Below, piece after piece: positions 1 to 5,797 of a stretch of DNA of 18,948 nucleotides (the stretch's first letter is position 1; the number at the start of each line of letters is the position of its first letter). The DNA comes from Chloroflexota bacterium. Lineage in GTDB: Bacteria; Chloroflexota; Ktedonobacteria; Ktedonobacterales; Ktedonobacteraceae. The translations under genes were made by a program, and so were the position numbers. The notes beneath the pieces were generated by a model that was not told the origin of the DNA, searched no databases, and worked only from the letters and a program-made list of their open reading frames with translations. Where the stretch lies: contig VBJK01000080.1 in the NCBI GenBank assembly GCA_005879655.1, positions 1-18,948 on the forward strand. Reading direction: 5' to 3'.

Positions 1-177
1 GGTAAGGGCGCTGTTGACCACTGGGTTGCCGTCGTCAAGCCAGGCCGTATCATCTTCGAGATCGGCGGCGTCAGCGAAGAGATTGCCAAAGAAGCAGTGC
101 GCCTGGCAGGCCATAAATTGCCTGTCAAGTCGCGCTTTATTACACGAGGGGAGGCGGAGAAGGATGTCGAAGCTTAA
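1..177 (+). CDS. rplP: Ribosomal protein L16 (3' part)
   Basis: The window opens inside this gene; 58 C-terminal residues in frame 1 are visible, ending at a TAA at 175-177. They contain the L16 signatures [10 protein letters not shown] and [10 protein letters not shown], followed by a short acidic tail. L16 is a large-subunit protein near the A site and 5S rRNA. The next gene, rpmC, starts 14 bases before this stop, so the two overlap in different frames, and the rpmC ribosome-binding site lies inside rplP. Identity is sure; the N-terminal half is outside the window. Confidence 0.93.
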   Translation, partial: GKGAVDHWVAVVKPGRIIFEIGGVSEEIAKEAVRLAGHKLPVKSRFITRGEAEKDVEA

Positions 178-370
178 CGAACGCCGCAAAGAGATTCAGG
201 AGATGTCCGTCCCTGAGGCGCAAAAACAGCTGAAGGAATTGCGGCTCAAGCTCTTCAATCTCCGCTTGCAGCAGCAGCGTGGTGAGGTAAAGAACACCCG
301 CGTGTTCGCACAGACACGGAAAGATATTGCGCGTGTGCTGCATCGCCTCTCTATATTGGAGGGAGAATAA
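164..370 (+). CDS. rpmC: Ribosomal protein L29
   Basis: Encodes 68 residues, the normal L29 size (60-70), with the helical-hairpin pattern [19 protein letters not shown] followed by ARVLHRL. L29 binds 23S rRNA near the exit tunnel and forms part of the docking site for trigger factor and SRP. The ATG at 164 is preceded by a GGAGAAGG ribosome-binding site; the reading frame stays open upstream to position 14, but that part runs inside rplP and does not resemble L29. The TAA stop shares one base with the ATG of rpsQ (TAATG), implying translational coupling. Confidence 0.95.
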   Translation: MSKLNERRKEIQEMSVPEAQKQLKELRLKLFNLRLQQQRGEVKNTRVFAQTRKDIARVLHRLSILEGE

Positions 371-729
371 TGCCAGAAGTAAGCGCAACTGCCACGTCCT
401 CGACTGAGAAGAGCCGTCGCATCCAAAAAGTGGGGCGTGTGGTCAGTAATAAAATGAATAAGACGATTGTGGTCATCGTAGAAACGTTGAAGAAACATCG
501 TATCTATAAACGCACATATAAACAGACGAAGCGCTTCAACGTACACGATGAACAAAATACATGTCAGGTTGGGGATATCGTACGCATTGAGGAGAGACGC
601 CCGCTGAGCAAAACCAAGCGCTGGCGTCTGGTGGAGATCGTCAAGCCTGGTAGCGGTATCGTTCCAGTTGCAGAAGTGCTGGCTGAGGTTGATCCAAACC
701 TCGCTGAGTCGGACTCTTCCGACTCATAA
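370..729 (+). CDS. rpsQ: Ribosomal protein S17 with extended tails
   Basis: A 119-residue S17, longer than the usual 80-90. The OB-fold core runs from about residue 16 to 93, with the family motif VGRVVSNKMNKTIVV and, later, DIVRIEERRPLSKTKRW. A Ser/Thr-rich N-terminal extension of about 15 residues and an acidic C-terminal tail of about 26 residues (ending in ESDSSDS) are additions. S17 is a primary 16S-binding assembly protein. The start overlaps the rpmC stop by one base, and the rpmC coding end (GGAGGGAG) supplies the ribosome-binding site. Confidence 0.95.
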   Translation: MPEVSATATSSTEKSRRIQKVGRVVSNKMNKTIVVIVETLKKHRIYKRTYKQTKRFNVHDEQNTCQVGDIVRIEERRPLSKTKRWRLVEIVKPGSGIVPVAEVLAEVDPNLAESDSSDS

Positions 730-750
730 GCCGAACAGAGAGGTGATCAA

Positions 751-1122
751 GTGATTCAGCCACAGACACGCCTGAAAGTCGCTGACAATACTGGCGCGAA
801 AGAGATTATGTGTATCCGCGTAATGAGCGGTGGTTCTGCCAAACGTTATGCCGAGGTAGGGGATATTATTAAAGCTTCTGTCAAACAGGCTACGCCGAAT
901 GGACAGGTGAAAAAGGGTGAGGTGGTGAATGCGGTAGTGGTGCGTGTGGCGAAAGAGTATGCGCGCCCAGATGGTTCGCATATGCGCTTCGACGAAAACG
1001 CTGCCGTCATTCTTGCCCCTGGCAATAACCCCCGTGGCACGCGTATCTTTGGCCCGGTCGCCCGCGAACTGCGCGAGAAGAACTTTACTCGTCTTGTTTC
1101 GCTTGCGCCTGAAGTGCTCTAA
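751..1122 (+). CDS. rplN: Ribosomal protein L14
   Basis: A 123-residue protein, standard L14 length. Signatures include [18 protein letters not shown] near the N-terminus and [24 protein letters not shown] near the end (given here in part). L14 lies on the subunit interface and contacts L19 and 16S rRNA. The start is GTG at 751, the only suitable codon before the conserved [12 protein letters not shown] region; it is preceded by AGAGGTGATC as ribosome-binding site. The gap to rpsQ is 21 bases. Confidence 0.96.
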   Translation: MIQPQTRLKVADNTGAKEIMCIRVMSGGSAKRYAEVGDIIKASVKQATPNGQVKKGEVVNAVVVRVAKEYARPDGSHMRFDENAAVILAPGNNPRGTRIFGPVARELREKNFTRLVSLAPEVL

Positions 1123-1133
1123 CGAGGGAAAAG

Positions 1134-1520
1134 ATGGCAACAAAACATGTAGAGAAGAAGCCTCTTCATCTTGCCAAGATGAGAATCAAAAAGGGCGATA
1201 CCGTCCTGATTATCACGGGCAAAGATCAAGGGAAGGAAAGGAAGGTTTCGCGTGCGCTGCCCCAGGTCAACAAAGTGATCGTTGAAGGCCGTAATATCGT
1301 GAAGAAACATATCCGTCCCCAGGGCAAGACCGGCCAGGGTGGCGTAATCGAGAAGGCAATGCCGATTAATGTCTCGAATGTTATGCTCAAATGCACCGAG
1401 TGTGGTGAAGCCACACGTGTTGCGCATGAGCGCCGTCCTATAGGAGATGATCAGAAGCTCCGCCCGGTACGGATTTGCAAGAAGTGTGGAAAAGTCATTG
1501 GGGAACCAGCAAGGAGTTAG
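1134..1520 (+). CDS. rplX: Ribosomal protein L24, zinc-ribbon form
   Basis: A 128-residue L24. The KOW segment spans about residues 15-45 (IKKGDTVLIITGKDQGKERKV). The C-terminal half keeps two Cys pairs, C87-x2-C90 and C115-x2-C118 (CTEC and CKKC), the zinc-ribbon version known in many bacteria but lost in others. L24 is an early assembly protein at the exit-tunnel rim. The ATG at 1134 follows GAGGGAAAAG. The stop region contains AAGGAG (1511-1516), the likely ribosome-binding site of rplE. Confidence 0.95.
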   Translation: MATKHVEKKPLHLAKMRIKKGDTVLIITGKDQGKERKVSRALPQVNKVIVEGRNIVKKHIRPQGKTGQGGVIEKAMPINVSNVMLKCTECGEATRVAHERRPIGDDQKLRPVRICKKCGKVIGEPARS

Positions 1521-1529
1521 TTAGACACC

Positions 1530-2072
1530 ATGGCATCACGCTTGAAAGAAAAATATCGCCAGGAGGTTATGCCGTCCCTGCATAAGGAGTTTAACTATAG
1601 TAACCCCATGCAGGTTCCTGGCATCAAGAAGGTTGTTGTCAATATCGGTCTAGGCGAGGCTATCCAGAATGCGAAAGCGATGGATTTCGCCATTGCCGAC
1701 CTGACTGCGATTACCGGGCAGCGCCCGGTGATCACACGCGCCAAGCGTTCCGTCGCCTCCTTCAAATTGCGCGAAGGTATGGCCATTGGCTGCATGGTGA
1801 CGCTGCGTGGGGAGCGGATGTATCATTTTCTCGACAAACTCATAAATGTGGCATTGCCGCGCCTACGCGATTTTCAGGGCATTTCCGCTGAAGCCTTCGA
1901 CGGTCGTGGCAACTATACGCTGGGTGTGCGTGAACAACTGGTCTTCCCAGAGATCGATTATGACAAAGTTGACAAAGTACGCGGTATGGAAGTCAACATT
2001 GTGACAACGGCTCACAACGATGAAGAGGGACGACGGCTGCTCGCTTTAATGGGCATGCCCTTTAAGAAGTAA
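1530..2072 (+). CDS. rplE: Ribosomal protein L5
   Basis: A 180-residue protein, exactly the usual L5 size. It shows the L5 motifs [39 protein letters not shown] and [16 protein letters not shown]5 binds 5S rRNA with L18 and forms inter-subunit bridge B1b. The ATG at 1530 has its ribosome-binding site (AAGGAG, 1511-1516) at a longish spacing of 13 bases, inside the end of rplX, so coupling to rplX translation is likely. Confidence 0.97.
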   Translation: MASRLKEKYRQEVMPSLHKEFNYSNPMQVPGIKKVVVNIGLGEAIQNAKAMDFAIADLTAITGQRPVITRAKRSVASFKLREGMAIGCMVTLRGERMYHFLDKLINVALPRLRDFQGISAEAFDGRGNYTLGVREQLVFPEIDYDKVDKVRGMEVNIVTTAHNDEEGRRLLALMGMPFKK

Positions 2073-2086
2073 CGCTGGAGGGCGGA

Positions 2087-2272
2087 ATGGCAAAAATCTC
2101 AATGATTGTGAAGTCGCAACGCAAACCTCGTTTTAAGGTTCAGCAGCATAATCGCTGTAAAGTCTGCGGGCGACCTCGTGCATATATGCGTAAATTCGGT
2201 CTATGCCGTATCTGCTTCCGCGAACGAGCGTTGCGCGGTGAGCTACCCGGTGTAACAAAATCGAGTTGGTAG
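2087..2272 (+). CDS. rpsN: Ribosomal protein S14, zinc-binding type
   Basis: A 61-residue short S14 (type Z). The zinc site is complete: C24-x2-C27 and C40-x2-C43. The C-terminus, [11 protein letters not shown], is typical of the family. S14 joins late in assembly of the 30S head. The ATG at 2087 is preceded by GGAGGGCGG. The N-terminus [20 protein letters not shown] is very basic. It is followed by a 69-base gap with an 8-bp inverted repeat before rpsH. Often called rpsZ or rpsN1 when a second long copy exists; no second copy is in this window. Confidence 0.96.
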   Translation: MAKISMIVKSQRKPRFKVQQHNRCKVCGRPRAYMRKFGLCRICFRERALRGELPGVTKSSW

Positions 2273-2287
2273 TCGCGATGATGATGG

Positions 2288-2318
2288 CGTGAGGACGATC
2301 AACTTTGTTCTCCTCACG
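2288..2318 (+). promoter_or_regulatory. Inverted repeat in the rpsN-rpsH gap
   Basis: CGTGAGGA (2288-2295) and TCCTCACG (2311-2318) are perfect 8-base complements around a 15-base loop. The hairpin ends 11 bases before the rpsH ribosome-binding site GGAGG (2330-2334). There is no T-run after it, so it is not a typical terminator; an mRNA-processing or regulatory hairpin is possible. Confidence 0.45.
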
Positions 2319-2341
2319 TACGTAAATGTGGAGGGTAATCC

Positions 2342-2737
2342 ATGAATATGACTGATCCCATTGCGGATATGCTGACGCGCATCCGCAATGCGGTAACAGC
2401 ACGGCATACTCGCGTACTGGTTCCCGCCTCGAAAATGAAGCTGGGTATTGCGCGCGTGCTAAAAGAAGAAGGTTACATTAAGGATATCGAGATCCTGAGA
2501 GATAACCCGCAGGGGACGCTCCGGCTGACACTGCGCTATGTGGATAAGAAGCCTGTCCTGACACAGTTGAGGCGTGTTAGCAAGCCAGGGCTGCGTGTCT
2601 ATACAAAAAAGGTGACTATTCCACGGGTGCGTGGTGGCCTGGGCATCGCCATTATGTCAACACCGCAGGGTCTGATGACTGGCACAAGCGCCTACAAACA
2701 GGGTCTTGGCGGCGAAGTCATCTGTTACGTTTGGTAA
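2342..2737 (+). CDS. rpsH: Ribosomal protein S8
   Basis: A 131-residue protein with S8 signatures [15 protein letters not shown] at the N-terminus, [20 protein letters not shown] and a C-terminal [10 protein letters not shown]8 is a primary 16S rRNA binder and, in E. coli, the translational repressor of the spc operon. There are two ATGs, at 2342 and 2348; the first is chosen because GGAGG (2330-2334) sits 7 bases before it, against 13 for the second. The hairpin at 2288-2318 lies just upstream. Confidence 0.96.
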   Translation: MNMTDPIADMLTRIRNAVTARHTRVLVPASKMKLGIARVLKEEGYIKDIEILRDNPQGTLRLTLRYVDKKPVLTQLRRVSKPGLRVYTKKVTIPRVRGGLGIAIMSTPQGLMTGTSAYKQGLGGEVICYVW

Positions 2738-2749
2738 GGGAGGTCTTAC

Positions 2750-3325
2750 ATGTCTCGTATTGGACGTTCTCCAATCGTCGTGCCGCCAAAGGTGCAGGTG
2801 AACTGGACGGAAGAGAATGTGGTGACGGTGAAGGGTCCCAAAGGCGAGCTTTCGCAGAAGATCGCTTCTGATCTTGTCTTGAAGCTCGAAGATGGGAAAC
2901 TGGTGGTCAACCGGCCTTCGGACAACAAAGATCACCGCTCGCAGCATGGCCTGTATCGCACTCTCATCAATAACATGGTGGTGGGCGTGACGAGTGGATA
3001 TACAAAGCAACTGGAAATTCACGGTGTGGGCTATCGGGCGACGAAAGTGGGGAATAATCTGGTCTTCCAGGTTGGTTATTCCCATCCAGTCGAGGTGCGA
3101 CCCCCAGAGGGCGTCTCCTTTACGGTGGATGGGGTTGATGTAGCCACTAAAGCTACCAAAATCAGTGTAAGTGGTATTGATAAGCAAGCGGTGGGTGAGA
3201 TTGCAGCTTCCATTCGTCGTATTCGTAAGCCGGAGCCGTATAAGGGCAAAGGTATTCGCTACGCGCAGGAAAAGGTCCGGCGTAAAGCTGGTAAAGCTGG
3301 TAAAGTTGGCGGCAAGAAAAAGTAA
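2750..3325 (+). CDS. rplF: Ribosomal protein L6
   Basis: A 191-residue L6, slightly longer than usual (about 178) because of a Lys/Gly-rich tail after [20 protein letters not shown]. The duplicated L6 fold is visible: [11 protein letters not shown] at the start, [10 protein letters not shown] in the middle, and the strongly conserved [10 protein letters not shown] near the end. L6 binds the sarcin-ricin loop region of 23S rRNA near the GTPase centre. The ATG at 2750 follows GGGAGGTC. It is the last gene before the unusual 294-base gap that splits the spc cluster. Confidence 0.96.
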   Translation: MSRIGRSPIVVPPKVQVNWTEENVVTVKGPKGELSQKIASDLVLKLEDGKLVVNRPSDNKDHRSQHGLYRTLINNMVVGVTSGYTKQLEIHGVGYRATKVGNNLVFQVGYSHPVEVRPPEGVSFTVDGVDVATKATKISVSGIDKQAVGEIAASIRRIRKPEPYKGKGIRYAQEKVRRKAGKAGKVGGKKK

Positions 3326-3341
3326 CCTATCATATCGATCG

Positions 3342-3414
3342 GGGCGCGTCAGCAGGACTGTATTGGGAGACGTAGTGCCGACCACGTCTCTCGGCAAAGC
3401 CTGTGTACGCGCTC
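3342..3414 (+). promoter_or_regulatory. Structured leader with mutually exclusive pairings
   Basis: Complementary segments: GGGCGCGT (3342-3349) with ACGCGCTC (3407-3414), containing one G-T pair; CAGG (3353-3356) with CCTG (3400-3403); GAGACGT (3367-3373) with ACGTCTC (3384-3390); and TGCCGA (3376-3381) with TCGGCA (3391-3396). The last two cannot both form comfortably, because no linker would be left between them. The outer stem shares bases with the 5' arm of the following terminator hairpin. This is the layout of an attenuator, but it resembles no riboswitch or leader family I recognise. Confidence 0.4.
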
Positions 3415-3433
3415 AGCTAGAGCTGAGGTTTTT
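3412..3433 (+). terminator. Terminator-like hairpin between rplF and rplR
   Basis: CTCAGC (3412-3417) and GCTGAG (3422-3427) pair around the loop TAGA, and a G and five Ts (3429-3433) follow directly. This is the form of a Rho-independent terminator, though short. In the middle of an essential ribosomal operon it can at most be partial or conditional. It may have been created by insertion of the neighbouring repeat, whose left terminal repeat overlaps it. Confidence 0.5.
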
Positions 3434-3534
3434 CTAGGGCCGGATCCAGGGGCGCGGCCCCTGGCGGGGTTTCAGGGGTGTCCCCTGATCTACCCCTCCC
3501 AAGCTCGCCCCCGCAGGGGGCGCACGAAAAACCT
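3426..3534. repeat. MITE-like GC-rich repeat with 9-bp terminal inverted repeats
   Basis: AGGTTTTTC (3426-3434) and GAAAAACCT (3526-3534) are perfect inverted repeats bounding 109 bases. Inside are three strong hairpins: CCAGGGGC/GCCCCTGG (3446-3464), TCAGGGG/CCCCTGA (3472-3488), enlarged by GGGGT/ACCCC (3466-3470 with 3492-3496), and CGCCCCC/GGGGGCG (3506-3522). The 8-mer AGCTAGAG occurs at 3415-3422 and 3544-3551, flanking the element like a target duplication although not flush. It has no coding capacity. Base composition differs sharply from its surroundings. A small non-autonomous mobile or palindromic interspersed repeat is the best explanation. Confidence 0.6.
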
Positions 3535-3551
3535 ACACTTGAAAGCTAGAG

Positions 3552-3622
3552 AAAGGGGAGTCGCAAAGAGCAACCGTTGCGCCAGGTATGCAGACGGTTT
3601 CCTCTTTTGCGCTGACACTATG
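3552..3622 (+). promoter_or_regulatory. Distant ribosome-binding site bridged to the rplR start by a stem-loop
   Basis: AAAGGGGAG (3552-3560) is a strong ribosome-binding site 59 bases before the rplR ATG at 3620, with no start codon at a usable distance behind it. Between them lies a long stem-loop: CGCAAAGAG (3562-3570) pairs with CTCTTTTGCG (3602-3611, one bulged T), then AACCGT (3572-3577) pairs with ACGGTT (3594-3599), then TGC (3578-3580) with GCA (3590-3592). When folded, only 9 unpaired bases separate the site from the ATG. No ribosome-binding site is seen next to the ATG itself. Confidence 0.55.
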
Positions 3623-4225
3623 AGCAAACAATTTTATGCAAATCAGGCGCGGCTGCGGCGGCACCAGCGTATCAGACGGCGTCTGGCAGGTTCACAGGAA
3701 CGTCCACGGCTGAATGTGTTCCGTAGCGGACACCACATTTACGCACAGATTATTGATGATACGACTGGCCATACGCTGGTCTCTGCCTCATCTCTTGAAG
3801 AGGCAATGCGCGACTTTCAACCCGTCGTCGCTACGCCGGTTGCACAGGAAAAAGAGGTAAATGTGGAAGAACCAGTGGCGGTACTAGAGGAAGTGGCTGC
3901 AAAGGCTCCCGCAAAAGGGAAAGGCGCAAAGGCTGAGAAAGCTGGTCCCAAGGGTGGGCAACCTCAGAAGGGTAAGCCCGCCGCCGCAGCGAAAATAGCA
4001 CTCCCGGCTGCACAGAAAGGGCCTAAGAAAACGCCTGTCGAGGCACTTGTTGCTATTGCCAATAACCGTAAAGTTGCCTTGGCACGCGAAGTTGGCAAGC
4101 TGGTTGCCCAGCGGGCAAAGGAAAAGGGAGTCCATCAGGTTGTCTTTGATCGTGGCGGCTACGCCTATCATGGACGGGTCGCAGCGCTTGCAGAAGGCGC
4201 TCGTGAAGCGGGCCTGAGTTTCTAG
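3620..4225 (+). CDS. rplR: Ribosomal protein L18 with a large Ala/Lys-rich insert
   Basis: A 201-residue L18; the family is normally about 120. Residues 1-62 match the usual N-terminal half ([33 protein letters not shown]) and residues 150-201 the usual C-terminal half ([26 protein letters not shown]). Between them, about residues 65-148 (roughly 3812-4063), is a low-complexity insert rich in Ala, Lys, Pro and Gly. L18 binds 5S rRNA with L5. The ATG at 3620 is chosen by alignment to the family N-terminus; the frame is open to a TTG at 3539, but that extension is unlike L18. No adjacent ribosome-binding site is present (see 3552-3622). Confidence 0.93.
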   Translation: MSKQFYANQARLRRHQRIRRRLAGSQERPRLNVFRSGHHIYAQIIDDTTGHTLVSASSLEEAMRDFQPVVATPVAQEKEVNVEEPVAVLEEVAAKAPAKGKGAKAEKAGPKGGQPQKGKPAAAAKIALPAAQKGPKKTPVEALVAIANNRKVALAREVGKLVAQRAKEKGVHQVVFDRGGYAYHGRVAALAEGAREAGLSF

Positions 4226-4247
4226 GACCACGAGAAAAGGAAGTAAT

Positions 4248-4931
4248 ATGGCAAGAATAGACGCTTCAAAACTAAATCTGGAGGAGACAGTGGTTGAGGT
4301 CAGCCGCGTCTCTAAGGTGGTCAAAGGTGGCCGACGCTTCAGCATTAGAGCACTGGTGGTTGTCGGTGATCGCAACGGGTTCGTAGGTTTCGGCTTTGGC
4401 AAAGCCAGCGAATATACTGAGGCTATCCGCAAAGGGGTAGAGGATGCCAAGAAGCACCTGATCCAGGTGCCTCTCTCCGGCACAACGATCCCCTTCATGG
4501 TCAAGCAATCCTTTGGAGCTTCAGAGGTGCTGCTTAAGCCTGCTGCGCCTGGTACTGGCGTGATTGCCGGTGGTGCGGTACGTGCGGTCATGGAAGCAGC
4601 TGGTGTGCGCGATATCTTGACTAAGACGCTTGGCAGCACCAATAAGGCTAATACCGTACAGGCTTGTATGGAGGCTCTGCGCGAGTTGCGTTCACCCGAT
4701 GCCGAGGCTGCACGGCGTGGTAAGACGGTGGTTGAGATCCTGGGTAAGAAACGTGCTGATCAGATTGCCGCTGCCGTTGCTAGCGCTGCCGAGCAGGCTG
4801 CCGCCGCTCGCGCAGCACGCGAGGAAGAAGTCCGCGAGACCAGAGCACTCTCCCGTCGTGGCGATCGCCGGGGCGGCGAGCGTGGTGAGCGCCGTGATGG
4901 TGGCGATCGTGGCGATCGCCGTCGTCGATAG
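4248..4931 (+). CDS. rpsE: Ribosomal protein S5 with Arg/Gly-rich tail
   Basis: A 227-residue S5, against about 166 in most bacteria. The core (residues 1-168) has the double-stranded RNA-binding part with [20 protein letters not shown] and GKASE, then the second domain with [20 protein letters not shown] and [10 protein letters not shown]. Residues 169-198 are an Ala-rich probable helix; 199-227 are an Arg/Gly/Asp tail ([12 protein letters not shown] and similar). S5 acts in decoding accuracy and mRNA unwinding at the entry channel. The ATG at 4248 follows AAAGGAAG. The tail codons create two GGCGATCGCC palindromes (4860-4869, 4911-4920). Confidence 0.95.
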   Translation: MARIDASKLNLEETVVEVSRVSKVVKGGRRFSIRALVVVGDRNGFVGFGFGKASEYTEAIRKGVEDAKKHLIQVPLSGTTIPFMVKQSFGASEVLLKPAAPGTGVIAGGAVRAVMEAAGVRDILTKTLGSTNKANTVQACMEALRELRSPDAEAARRGKTVVEILGKKRADQIAAAVASAAEQAAAARAAREEEVRETRALSRRGDRRGGERGERRDGGDRGDRRRR

Positions 4932-4940
4932 GAGTAAGCA

Positions 4941-5126
4941 ATGGCAAAAGTACGTGTAAAATGGGTTAAAAGCGCGATTGGCTATCCCCAAAGCCAAAAA
5001 GATACAATTCGTGCATTGGGTTTACGTAAACTTCAGCAGAGTGTTGAACACGAGGATCATCCAGCATTGCGTGGCATGATTCGCAAGGTCAGCCATCTGT
5101 TGCTGGTAGAGGAGACGGTAGAGTGA
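4941..5126 (+). CDS. rpmD: Ribosomal protein L30
   Basis: A 61-residue protein, normal for bacterial L30. The signature is VKSAIGYPQSQKDTIRALGL, followed by HPALRGMIRKVSHLL. L30 binds 23S rRNA domain II. The ATG at 4941 follows AGGAGTAAGC, which overlaps the rpsE stop. The stop TGA (5124-5126) overlaps the GTG start of rplO by three bases (GTGA), so these two are probably translationally coupled. Confidence 0.95.
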   Translation: MAKVRVKWVKSAIGYPQSQKDTIRALGLRKLQQSVEHEDHPALRGMIRKVSHLLLVEETVE

Positions 5127-5662
5127 GTCCGCTTAATCTCTCTAATTTGCGGCCAGCCGCTGGTTCGCATAAGGCTGAAAGGCGTGTAGGCCGTGGTCAT
5201 GGCTCTGGTCGTGGTAAAACGGCTGGTCGTGGTACCAAGGGTCAGAAGGCACGTACCGGTGGTACCATCCATCGTGCTTTCAACGGTGGTCAGACGCGCC
5301 TTTCCAAACGTTTGCCGTTTATGCGCGGTCTAGGCAATAGCAATACAGCTTTCCGCGATGAATATACTATTATTAACGTTGTAGATCTTGACGCATTCGA
5401 GACTGGGGCACAGGTACAGCCGGAAACTCTGGTGAAAGAGAAACTGGTGACTCCTGCCCAGGGACGTGGTTTAATTAAAGTCCTGGGTGACGGTGAAATT
5501 GATCGGCCTTTAACCGTGTATGCTCATAAATTCTCGGCTGGTGCAAAAGCCAAGATTGAAGCTGCTGGCGGTAGTGTGCAGATCATTCCCACCAGGGTCT
5601 ATGAGAAAACCAAACGTCGTAAAGACGAGAAGACACCTGCGCAGCAAGATGCCAAGGCTTAA
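5123..5662 (+). CDS. rplO: Ribosomal protein L15
   Basis: A 179-residue L15 (usual length 145-150) with the Gly/Arg-rich N-terminal stretch VGRGHGSGRGKTAGRGTKGQ and the C-terminal L15 fold (VYAHKFSAGAKAKIEAAGG). L15 is a late assembly protein reaching into the 23S core. The GTG at 5123 overlaps the rpmD stop, with GGAGACGG as ribosome-binding site. About 25 extra Lys/Asp-rich residues form a C-terminal tail. The 3' end forms one arm of a hairpin (5647-5676). Confidence 0.95.
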   Translation: MSPLNLSNLRPAAGSHKAERRVGRGHGSGRGKTAGRGTKGQKARTGGTIHRAFNGGQTRLSKRLPFMRGLGNSNTAFRDEYTIINVVDLDAFETGAQVQPETLVKEKLVTPAQGRGLIKVLGDGEIDRPLTVYAHKFSAGAKAKIEAAGGSVQIIPTRVYEKTKRRKDEKTPAQQDAKA

Positions 5663-5676
5663 CCTCCTTGGCGTCT
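5647..5676 (+). other. Hairpin across the rplO stop codon
   Basis: AGATGCCAAGG (5647-5657) and CCTTGGCGTCT (5666-5676) pair over 11 positions with one G-T pair and an 8-base loop that includes the stop codon. The following CGTTGT is not a T-run, so it is a weak terminator at best; it may stabilise mRNA or reduce read-through into secY. Confidence 0.35.
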
Positions 5677-5743
5677 CGTTGTATAACAAATAGCATGTGT
5701 TTGTACGCGTTTGTAACGTGTGTCTTTCTCTCATCCATCAAGC

Positions 5744-5763
5744 GGGTCTCAAAAAAAAGACCC
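5744..5763 (+). other. A8-containing hairpin upstream of the secY start
   Basis: GGGTCT (5744-5749) and AGACCC (5758-5763) pair around a loop made almost only of A, which includes the run A8 at 5751-5758. It ends 18 bases before the secY ribosome-binding site. It could shape the leader or act as a slippery A-run; its role is not known. Confidence 0.3.
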
Positions 5764-5797
5764 CAATGAGGATGCCAGCTTGGAAGGAGGGCTTCCC

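Noticed and set aside
3367..3396. An H-type pseudoknot from the two overlapping stems
   Set aside because: The linker between the second arm of stem 1 and the second arm of stem 2 would have zero bases across a 7-bp stem, which is sterically impossible; alternative hairpins are more likely.
3588..3623. An 11-codon frame whose TGA overlaps the rplR ATG, like a coupled leader peptide
   Set aside because: It has no ribosome-binding site, its ATG lies in the loop of the long hairpin, and the structure-bridged site explains rplR initiation better.
4860..4920. Two GGCGATCGCC palindromes resembling cyanobacterial HIP1 sites
   Set aside because: They are explained by the repeated Gly-Asp-Arg codons of the S5 tail, and none were noticed elsewhere in the window.
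5720..5797. A 26-residue polar N-terminal extension of SecY from GTG 5720
   Set aside because: It has no ribosome-binding site, whereas ATG 5798 has GGAAGGAGG at ideal spacing and gives the normal family length.
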